Below the pieces are notes generated by a model. The model was not told the DNA's origin and ran no database searches. It was given only the letters and a program-made list of their open reading frames with translations. From positions 1 through 8,538 of the forward strand of contig CAMBRJ010000095.1 of the NCBI GenBank assembly GCA_945870175.1: a stretch of DNA of 8,538 nt, in the 5' to 3' direction. A program made the position numbers and the translations under genes. Origin of the DNA: Gemmatimonas phototrophica (GTDB taxonomy: Bacteria; Gemmatimonadota; Gemmatimonadetes; Gemmatimonadales; Gemmatimonadaceae). Numbering within the stretch: the stretch's first letter is position 1; the number at the start of each line of letters is the position of its first letter. Of this stretch, positions 1 through 5,793 are shown piece after piece.

Positions 1-870
1 GAGAAGCACGCGTGCGTGGTGGATCGCGCGCGCATGCTCAGGGGTGAGAGTACCACCGAGCAGTGCGTGGTGGTGGATGGCGTGAACTTTCTCAACAACG
101 TGGACCTCGATGGACAACAGCGGCCGCCGGCGGGCGCCCCCAACATCATGCTCGCCGCCGGTGGCTCGCAGCTCAAGAAGATCATGGACGACGACGGCAT
201 CTATGCGTGGTCGTATCACGTGGACTGGACCGACCCGACCAAGACGACACTGACGGGTCCCGTGAAGATTCCCGTCGCGCCGTATCACTATCTCTGCGAC
301 GGACAGTTAACCAATTGCGTGCCGCAACCGGGTGTTGAACGCAAGCTCGATGCCCAAGGCGATAAGCTGATGGCACGCGTGGTGTATCGGCGCATCGGCA
401 ACCGCGAGTCAATCGTGGCAGTCCACTCGGTGAATTCCATAGCGGGCGGCGGCGGGGTGCGCTGGTATGAACTTCGGCTCGATGCGCGCGATCGATCGCG
501 GACACTACGGCTGCATCAGCAGGGCACCTACGCACCTGATAGCTTCTTTCGCTGGATGGCCAGCCCGGCCATGGATGCGCGCGGCAACATCGGCATCGGC
601 TATTCATTTGGCGGCACCCCCAACTTCGCTGGCCAGCGCTTTGCCGGACGGCTCCCGTCCGACCCGCTCGGCCAACTCACGCTGCGTGAACAACGGCTGG
701 TGAACGGTGAAGCGTCGCAACAATCCACCCTTCGCTGGGAAGACTACACGCAGACCGCGGTCGATCCGGTGGATGATTGCACGATCTGGTACGTGGGGGA
801 CTATCTCAGGAAGGAGGCGACGGCGTATTCGTCGCGTATCGGCGCCTTCAGGATGCCCGGATGCACCTGA
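1..870 (+). CDS. Secreted sialidase-like/beta-propeller protein, C-terminal part (5' end cut by window)
   Basis: The reading frame is open from base 1 to the TGA at 868-870, about 289 residues. A GTG at 16 is available, but the sequence before it (EKHACVVDRARML) reads like protein interior, so the true start lies outside the window. The C-terminal block is the informative part. It contains RWEDYTQTAVDPVDDC, then WYVGDYL, and ends SRIGAFRMPGCT. I recognise this kind of ending (RWGDY...VDPVDDCTFWY...RIG.F..P.C) from large secreted bacterial proteins often labelled exo-alpha-sialidase-like or hypothetical. The two late Cys residues may form a disulfide outside the cytoplasm. Alternating beta-strand patterns (RVVYRRIGNRESIVAVHSV, VRWYELRLD) fit a propeller. 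No catalytic residues can be assigned, so no enzyme activity is claimed. A separate 214-base leader follows, so co-transcription with the downstream peptidase is uncertain. The frame is secure; the function is a family resemblance only. Confidence 0.8.
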   Translation, partial: EKHACVVDRARMLRGESTTEQCVVVDGVNFLNNVDLDGQQRPPAGAPNIMLAAGGSQLKKIMDDDGIYAWSYHVDWTDPTKTTLTGPVKIPVAPYHYLCDGQLTNCVPQPGVERKLDAQGDKLMARVVYRRIGNRESIVAVHSVNSIAGGGGVRWYELRLDARDRSRTLRLHQQGTYAPDSFFRWMASPAMDARGNIGIGYSFGGTPNFAGQRFAGRLPSDPLGQLTLREQRLVNGEASQQSTLRWEDYTQTAVDPVDDCTIWYVGDYLRKEATAYSSRIGAFRMPGCT

Positions 871-1015
871 GTGCGTGAGCGACGCCGTCGGGGACACCAA
901 CGCACCAGGTGACGATCTCGATGGGATGCGCCGCGCCGGAAACCGACATTCCTCCCAGCCCAGGCGCCCGCTTTCCATGATTATCGGGCTGCGGACTCAA
1001 CGGCGATCGCTTCCG

Positions 1016-1058
1016 GAGAGTAAATCTCTCGTTGGCAGTCCGATTCGTGGAACTGCCA
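1016..1058 (+). promoter_or_regulatory. Two small dyads in the leader of the S9 peptidase gene
   Basis: Two inverted repeats lie close together upstream of the ribosome binding site. The first is GAGAG (1016-1020), loop TAAAT, CTCTC (1026-1030). The second is TGGCAGT (1033-1039), 12-base spacer, ACTGCCA (1052-1058), a perfect 7-bp match. They could be an operator for a dimeric repressor or a folded 5' leader. TAAATC at 1021 vaguely resembles a -10 box, but no acceptable -35 hexamer sits 16-18 bases before it, so I do not call a promoter. The dyads are directly visible; their role is inference. Confidence 0.3.
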
Positions 1059-1070
1059 TTCTCGCCCTCC

Positions 1071-1075
1071 GGAGG
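1071..1075 (+). promoter_or_regulatory. Strong Shine-Dalgarno GGAGG that fixes the peptidase start
   Basis: GGAGG lies 9 bases before the ATG at 1085. The same frame is open far upstream, back into the preceding gene. This site plus the signal peptide immediately after the ATG is what decides the start. GGAGG is also half of a perfect CCTCCGGAGG palindrome (1066-1075), which has no loop and so cannot form a hairpin by itself. Confidence 0.75.
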
Positions 1076-1084
1076 AAGCAGGAC

Positions 1085-3721
1085 ATGGTTCACGACGTGC
1101 GCCGTTTCGGACGATTTACCGGTATGCTCTTGCTGCTGGCCGCCAGCAGCGCCGCCAGCGCGGGCATCGCGCAGGCGCAGCTTGGCCCCCAGGCAACCCA
1201 GGCCGACGAAGGTCGCGCCAACAAGGGCAACTGGACGCTCGCCAATCGCTTCAGCACCACCGCGCTCCGCGCCATCACCTACACGCAGGCCGTGCAGCCC
1301 CGCTTTCTCGGGAAGACGGACTCGATGTACTACAACTGGAAGGACCGGAACGGCAATCGCTTCATGCTGTTCGTGCCCTCACCTACCGGTGGCACCAAGC
1401 GGCTGCTGTTCGATCCGGCCAAGCTCGCCGAGCAGCTCACGTTGCTCAGCAAGAAGCCGTACGACGCCACCAACCTGCCCTTCCAGACCATCACGTTCCT
1501 CAAGAGCCACAAGGCGTTCCGCTTCACCGTGGACACCGTGCGGTACGAATGGACGCTGGCCACGGAAACGCTGAAGTCGAACGGCCGCGTGGTGCGCAAC
1601 GCGCCCCCGCCAGTCGACGAAGAGCTCAATACGCAGGGCGGCGGTGGCGGTGGTGGCGGACAGGGCGGCGGCGGTGCCCGCGGCGAGTTCCGCAACTACA
1701 ACAAGGACAGCTCGGCGTTCGTGTTCGCACGCATGCACAATCTCTTCCTCGTGGAGAAGAGCAGCAATGACACGGTGCAGATCAGCACCGACGGGGCCAT
1801 GGACTACTCCTTCGGCTACCGTGACACCACGGAGAACGCGCGCCAGCTCGCCGCGCTCGCCGGGGGCGGACAGCAGACCGACGGCGAACAGGATGACACC
1901 GACGACGCCAGCAACCGCGATCAGCGCATCCGTCCCAACGTCTCGTGGTCACCCGACGGCAAGTCGTTCGCCTTCGTACGCCGCGATCAGCGCAAGGTGA
2001 AGGACCTGTTCCTCGTGAACGTGCTCGCCCAGCCGCGCCCCGTGCTGATCCACTACAAGTACACCATGCCGGGCGAAGAAGACGTCACGCGCAGTGAACT
2101 GTGGACCTTCCGTCGCGGCGAGAAGGCCGTGAAGCAGATCAACGTGGCGAAGTGGAAGGACCAGTCGCTGATGAACGTGCACTGGCCCGTGAACGGTGAC
2201 AAAGTGCGTGTGGTGCGTCGCGATCGGCCGCAGCGCGCCGTCGATTTCATCGAAGTGGACGTCACCACCGGCGCCATCAAGTCGCTGCTCGCCGACGCCA
2301 TCGAAGGCGCCGCGCTCGAGCCGAAAAACATCGCCTATCTGAAGCAAGGCGGTGACTTCCTCTGGTGGTCGCAGAAGACCGGCTGGGGCATGTACTACGT
2401 GTACGGCTTCGACGGCGGCGAGAAGCGCCCGCTCACCACGGGACAGTGGAACGCCAACAGCATCGTCACGATCGATTCCACGACGCAGCAAGTGTGGGTG
2501 TCGGGACAGGGTCGTGAGGCCGGCGAACAGCTGTACCAGACGCACCTGTATCGCGTGAACGGCGACGGCAGCGGCTTCACGCTGCTCGATGCCGGCAACG
2601 CGCACCATGCGTCCACGCTCGGCGAGAATGGCACCCCCAGCTTCGTCTCACCGACCAAGCGCTATATCTACGATTCGTTCTCGCGCATGGACCTGCCGTT
2701 CAAGTCGGTGCTCCGTGATGGTGTCACCGGCCGCATCCTCAGCACGCTCGAGGAAATGGACCTGTCGAAGCTGAAGGAGCTCGGCTTCAAGAACGCCGAG
2801 ACGTTCTCGGTGAAGGCCGCCGACGGCATCACGGAACTATACGGAAACATGTGGAAGCCGTTCGACTTCGACAGCACCAAGAAGTATCCGATCATCACGT
2901 ACGTGTATCCCGGTCCGCAGACCGAGGGCACGACCACCGGCTTCAGCGTGCGTGGTCCGCTCATGCAGCTCGCGCAGCTCGGCTTCATCGTCATCGAAGT
3001 CGGCCATCGTGGCGGCAGTCCGCTCCGGTCACTCGCCTATCACCGCTACGGCTACGGCAACATGCGCGACTATGCGCTGGCCGACAAGAAGTACGCGATC
3101 GAGCAGCTTGGCGCACGTCACAAGTTCATTGACCTCGACAAGGTCGGCATCTTCGGCCACTCGGGTGGTGGCTTCATGACCGCCGCTGCGATGCTGTTGC
3201 CGCCGTATAACGACTTCTTCAAGGTGGGCTGGTCGGAATCGGGTAATCACGACAACAACATCTACAACCAGAACTGGAGCGAGTGGAACCACGGCGTGAA
3301 GGTCATCGCCAAGGCCGACAGCGCCGCCGGTGCGGTGCGGGCCGGTGGTACCGGCGCCGCGCGTCGTGGCGGACCTGGTGCCAACGCCGCCGCAAACGCG
3401 CGTGAAGTGGTGCAGGATTCCACGAACGCCGACAAGATCAAGTTCGACATCCGCGTGCCCACCAACGACGAACTGGCCGGCAATCTCAAGGGCAACCTCG
3501 CCCTCGCGACCGGCGACCTCGACAACAACGTGCATCCGGGCGGCACCGTCCGGCTCGCCAACGCGCTGATCAAGGCCAACAAGCGCTTCGACTTCTTCAT
3601 CTACCCCGGTGAGCCGCACGGCTATCGCGGCACGGGCCCGTACAACCAGCGCATGCTGATGGAGTACTTCGCCGAACACCTGCTGGGCGATTACTACCGC
3701 GGCAACGGCGAGATCAAGTAA
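1085..3721 (+). CDS. Secreted S9 family peptidase (prolyl oligopeptidase / DPP IV-like)
   Basis: This 878-residue protein is predicted to cleave peptides outside the cytoplasm. Residues 1-31 look like a Sec signal peptide: basic MVHDVRRFGRF, hydrophobic MLLLLAASSAAS, cleavage after AQA-31. Residues about 40-590 form a DPP IV N-terminal-type beta-propeller, with WSPDGKSFAF at 288-297 and the characteristic YTMPGEE stretch. Residues about 600-878 are the alpha/beta hydrolase domain. The triad can be assigned as Ser693 in GHSGGG, Asp813 in DLDNNVH and His845 in EPHGY; Tyr608 in VYPGP matches the oxyanion Tyr of DPP IV. The Asp-to-His spacing of 32 equals that of human DPP IV (708 and 740). Two oddities are a Gly run in the propeller (185-200) and an Ala/Gly-rich insert between Ser and Asp (about 746-773). 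The WVYEEE motif that anchors the substrate N-terminus in true dipeptidyl peptidases is not seen; the equivalent place reads DYSFGYRD (240-247). Dipeptidyl specificity is therefore not supported. The catalytic family is sure; the substrate is unknown. Confidence 0.95.
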   Translation: MVHDVRRFGRFTGMLLLLAASSAASAGIAQAQLGPQATQADEGRANKGNWTLANRFSTTALRAITYTQAVQPRFLGKTDSMYYNWKDRNGNRFMLFVPSPTGGTKRLLFDPAKLAEQLTLLSKKPYDATNLPFQTITFLKSHKAFRFTVDTVRYEWTLATETLKSNGRVVRNAPPPVDEELNTQGGGGGGGGQGGGGARGEFRNYNKDSSAFVFARMHNLFLVEKSSNDTVQISTDGAMDYSFGYRDTTENARQLAALAGGGQQTDGEQDDTDDASNRDQRIRPNVSWSPDGKSFAFVRRDQRKVKDLFLVNVLAQPRPVLIHYKYTMPGEEDVTRSELWTFRRGEKAVKQINVAKWKDQSLMNVHWPVNGDKVRVVRRDRPQRAVDFIEVDVTTGAIKSLLADAIEGAALEPKNIAYLKQGGDFLWWSQKTGWGMYYVYGFDGGEKRPLTTGQWNANSIVTIDSTTQQVWVSGQGREAGEQLYQTHLYRVNGDGSGFTLLDAGNAHHASTLGENGTPSFVSPTKRYIYDSFSRMDLPFKSVLRDGVTGRILSTLEEMDLSKLKELGFKNAETFSVKAADGITELYGNMWKPFDFDSTKKYPIITYVYPGPQTEGTTTGFSVRGPLMQLAQLGFIVIEVGHRGGSPLRSLAYHRYGYGNMRDYALADKKYAIEQLGARHKFIDLDKVGIFGHSGGGFMTAAAMLLPPYNDFFKVGWSESGNHDNNIYNQNWSEWNHGVKVIAKADSAAGAVRAGGTGAARRGGPGANAAANAREVVQDSTNADKIKFDIRVPTNDELAGNLKGNLALATGDLDNNVHPGGTVRLANALIKANKRFDFFIYPGEPHGYRGTGPYNQRMLMEYFAEHLLGDYYRGNGEIK

Positions 3722-3744
3722 CCGATCCGCGCCGGAACGACGAG

Positions 3745-3774
3745 GGGCCACCAGCGCGACGCTGGTGGCCCTTT
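3745..3774 (+). terminator. Intrinsic terminator after the S9 peptidase gene
   Basis: A perfect 12-bp stem pairs GGGCCACCAGCG (3745-3756) with CGCTGGTGGCCC (3760-3771) across a 3-base CGA loop, followed by TTT and then GTCGTT. It begins 23 bases after the peptidase stop codon. The stem is very strong but the T-tract is short, as is common in GC-rich genomes. It separates the peptidase from the next hydrolase gene, so that gene may need its own promoter or depend on read-through. Confidence 0.75.
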
Positions 3775-3826
3775 GTCGTTCGCGGGTCGACTGGACGCCC
3801 GTCGCCCAGCCCCCCAGCTTCACGCC

Positions 3827-4837
3827 ATGCCGACTCCCACGCCTTTCTGCACGCCCCTGCGCGCTGCATACCTGCGCCCTGCATTCCTACGCGCGACCGT
3901 CGCGATGCTTACGGCGTCGGCGTCCCTCGCCCCCGCAACTGCCGCCGCGCAGGGTGGTGCGGCGCCGGGGACGCCCGCGCTGCGCCTGATGCGGGCCGGC
4001 GATGTGGACACGGTCCCGCTGCGCGATGCCGGCGTGCGCATTGCCTACGGACGTGACTCACTGCAGTTCGGCGAGCTCCGGCTCCCCGCCGGCGCGTCCA
4101 ACAGCAACCGCGCACCGATCGCCATCATCATTCATGGCGGCTGCTGGTACTCGCCGTATGCCTCGATTCGGAACAGCGCGCCCTTGGCCGACGCCCTCGC
4201 GCAGTCTGGGGTCGCCACCTGGAACGTCGAGTACCGGCGCTACAACAATCCCGGCGGCGGCTGGACCGGCACGTTCCGCGATGTCGCCGACGGGGCCGAC
4301 TACGTCCGCACGCTCGCCGCGCTCTATCCCATCGACACCGCCCGCATCGTGCTCGCCGGCCATTCGGCCGGTGGACAGCTCGCGCTGTGGCTCGCATCGC
4401 GCCGTTCGCTCGATCGTACCAGCCCGCTCTTCGGCGGCACACCGATGCCCGTGCGCGGCGTGGTATCCGTGGGGGGCATCGCGGATCTTCGCGAATTCTA
4501 CGGCCGCGAGCGCAACACCTGCGGCAATCCCGCCGTGGAATCATTGCTGGGCGGCATTCCCGACAGCGTGCCCGCGCGTCTCCGCGACGCGTCGCCGATC
4601 GAACGACTGCCGCTGGGCGTGCCGTCCGTGCACATCGCCGGCGATCGCGATTTCATCGCGCCCATCGCCGTGCGCGAGGCCTACGTGACCGCCGCCACCG
4701 CCCGCGGCGACAAGGCGCGCGTCGTCACGATTGTCGGCGACGGACACTTCGAAGCGATGACGCCGTACAAAGCCGCCGGTCGCGCCGTGATCGACGCGAT
4801 TCGCGGCCTGCTTGACCTCCCGCCGTCCACACCGTAA
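3827..4837 (+). CDS. Secreted alpha/beta hydrolase (BD-FAE / kynurenine formamidase-like esterase fold)
   Basis: This 336-residue protein is a predicted extracytoplasmic serine hydrolase, probably an esterase or amidase. Residues 1 to about 42 look like a signal peptide: several Arg, then hydrophobic ATVAMLTASASLAPATAAA before QGG. The fold is clear. HGGCW (103-107) forms the oxyanion hole, GHSAGG carries nucleophile Ser180, GDRDFIAP carries the acid Asp275, and GDGHFE carries His307. The phrases NVEYRRYNNPGGGW and ALWLAS are typical of the small-esterase group that includes BD-FAE and arylformamidases. Cys106 and Cys232 could form a disulfide. I chose ATG 3827 because the frame's TTG at 3773 sits inside the terminator tail; ATG 3905 would shorten the signal peptide too much. 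No clear ribosome binding site is visible. The substrate cannot be read from sequence, and kynurenine metabolism is not implied, since no pathway partners are present. Confidence 0.9.
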   Translation: MPTPTPFCTPLRAAYLRPAFLRATVAMLTASASLAPATAAAQGGAAPGTPALRLMRAGDVDTVPLRDAGVRIAYGRDSLQFGELRLPAGASNSNRAPIAIIIHGGCWYSPYASIRNSAPLADALAQSGVATWNVEYRRYNNPGGGWTGTFRDVADGADYVRTLAALYPIDTARIVLAGHSAGGQLALWLASRRSLDRTSPLFGGTPMPVRGVVSVGGIADLREFYGRERNTCGNPAVESLLGGIPDSVPARLRDASPIERLPLGVPSVHIAGDRDFIAPIAVREAYVTAATARGDKARVVTIVGDGHFEAMTPYKAAGRAVIDAIRGLLDLPPSTP

Positions 4838-4977
4838 CCAGCGCGGACGGCAGATCGGGGTGGACGGGATCACCGCCCACGCTGTTCGGCGCGCCGGACG
4901 TCGCCTGAGTCTGAGGCGCGGCCTTTACAGGGGACGTCGGCACCAGCAACATCAAGGAGCCCCCAACCGGAGTGCTC
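4838..4977 (+). other. Intergenic spacer with a duplicated GGACGTCG motif
   Basis: This 140-base gap holds two copies of the 8-mer GGACGTCG (4896-4903 and 4932-4939), 36 bases apart. Each contains the palindrome GACGTC. The second copy lies just upstream of the small downstream gene's ribosome binding site (AAGGAG, 4954-4959). Paired sites of this kind can bind regulators, but two 8-mers in GC-rich DNA may be chance. TTTACA at 4924-4929 resembles a -35 box without a convincing -10. I see no terminator with a T-tract after the hydrolase gene. Confidence 0.25.
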
Positions 4978-5157
4978 ATGAAGGATTCGCAGCTCAAGGC
5001 CTTGCTCAGGAAGACGGCCGCCAAGGCGTCGCAGCAGAAGAAGCCCTCCCGCAGCCTGTTCGACCCCACGCTCGAAGCAACGCGCGGCAAGAGCGAACCG
5101 CTCGAGGGCTCTGAGGCCGAAGACATTTTCAAGGAAATGAAGCGCCGCGAGTTCTAG
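4978..5157 (+). CDS. Small highly charged protein of unknown function (59 aa)
   Basis: I do not recognise this protein. It begins MKDSQLKALLRKTAAKASQQ and is strongly basic in its first half, with KALLRKTAAKASQQKK likely helical. The middle, around SLFDPTLEATRGK, looks disordered. It ends in an acidic then basic helix (GSEAEDIFKEMKRREF). There is no signal peptide, membrane segment or Cys, so it is probably cytosolic. Two starts are possible. ATG 4978 has GGAG (4969-4972) 5 bases upstream; GTG 4972 has AAGGAG (4954-4959) 12 bases upstream and would add two residues. The visible ribosome binding sites and protein-like composition argue for a real gene despite its length. It could be a nucleic-acid or protein-binding adaptor, but that is a guess from charge only. 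It lies 79 bases before the lipoprotein gene, same strand. Confidence 0.65.
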   Translation: MKDSQLKALLRKTAAKASQQKKPSRSLFDPTLEATRGKSEPLEGSEAEDIFKEMKRREF

Positions 5158-5236
5158 CGCGATTGAGCCGACGCGGGTGTGAGATCGCCGGTCATGTGGC
5201 CCTCGCGCCGCCCGGCCTTCCCGAACCCGATCTTGT

Positions 5237-5791
5237 GTGACTCCCTCGAAAACCCTGTCCGTCGTCATGTTCGCACTCGCGGCCGCAGGCGCGGCCGCGT
5301 GCGAACACAAGCGTGCGGCCACGAGAGCCGACAGCACCGCCGACAGCACCGCCGACGGCACCGCCGGTGCACCCGTGTCAGTGGCCACCGACACGGTCAA
5401 ACGTCAGGGAAGCTGGTCGGACAGCGTCACCGCAGAATCCGACTACACGGCCGCGTACGTGAACAGCCAGCTCGTCGTCATTGAGGAGCAGATGGTGTTT
5501 CCCGATGGGATGCGCTCATCACGCGCCTATTTCTACGGCGACCGCTCCGCGCTCACCCGCATCGTCGACGAGCGCACCCTCACGGCGGCGTCAGGCAACA
5601 GCTCGCCGACCACGGTGCGCGCGCGGCTCGACGTCTACTTGTCGGGAGACCGGGTCGACTCCTCCGGCAAGACGGTCGACAACGTCACGAAAACCGCACA
5701 GCCGTACGAGATCGAGAATCTGCGCCGGCACGAGCGCGAGATCTTCGCCCGCGCGTCCACGATGAACACCGCTCCCCGCACCGATCGCTGA
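5237..5791 (+). CDS. Predicted lipoprotein of unknown function (184 aa)
   Basis: The protein starts at GTG 5237 with MTPSKTLSVVMFALAAAGAAAC. That is a short basic start, a hydrophobic stretch and a lipobox-like AAAC, making Cys22 the likely lipidated residue; the -3 position is Ala rather than Leu, so the lipobox is imperfect. A low-complexity tether follows with three ADST/ADGT repeats (31-42). The mature domain, about 55-180, looks mainly beta (AAYVNSQLVVIEEQMVFPDG, SSRAYFYGD, RARLDVYLSGD) and ends in a charged helix, YEIENLRRHEREIFARA. I do not recognise the family. No clear ribosome binding site is visible before the GTG; ATG 5267 is an alternative but would remove the basic start and much of the signal. 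Its stop is only 2 bases before the ATPase start, implying co-transcription. The coding frame is secure; lipidation is likely; the function is unknown. Confidence 0.8.
   Translation: MTPSKTLSVVMFALAAAGAAACEHKRAATRADSTADSTADGTAGAPVSVATDTVKRQGSWSDSVTAESDYTAAYVNSQLVVIEEQMVFPDGMRSSRAYFYGDRSALTRIVDERTLTAASGNSSPTTVRARLDVYLSGDRVDSSGKTVDNVTKTAQPYEIENLRRHEREIFARASTMNTAPRTDR
5327..5362 (+). repeat. 12-bp tandem repeat, three copies, in the lipoprotein gene
   Basis: GCCGACAGCACC occurs at 5327-5338 and 5339-5350, then once more as GCCGACGGCACC (5351-5362) with one change. It encodes ADST, ADST, ADGT just after the lipidation site. Because the unit is a multiple of three, copy-number change would lengthen or shorten the tether without breaking the frame. 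Confidence 0.85.
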
Positions 5792-5793
5792 CG

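Noticed and set aside
921..980. 19-residue ORF (MGCAAPETDIPPSPGARFP) with AGGTGA 8 bases upstream, a possible leader peptide for the peptidase gene
   Set aside because: It has no run of regulatory codons and no attenuator-like terminator behind it. An ORF this short with a weak site is likely by chance. Conservation in relatives would be needed to revive it.
1066..1075. CCTCCGGAGG palindrome as a hairpin hiding the ribosome binding site
   Set aside because: The half-sites are adjacent with no loop, so a stable intramolecular stem cannot form from them alone.
707..1084. Upstream extension of the peptidase frame into the first gene
   Set aside because: It overlaps the conserved C-terminus of the first gene, and the GGAGG site plus signal peptide place the start at ATG 1085.
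3029..3823. 264-codon minus-strand open frame
   Set aside because: It lies antisense to the catalytic domain of the S9 peptidase and runs through the terminator hairpin; it is a shadow of the real gene.
4924..4952. TTTACA, 17 bases, CAACAT as a sigma-70-like promoter for the small gene
   Set aside because: The -10 matches only 3 of 6 positions, and the implied transcription start would overlap the AAGGAG site.
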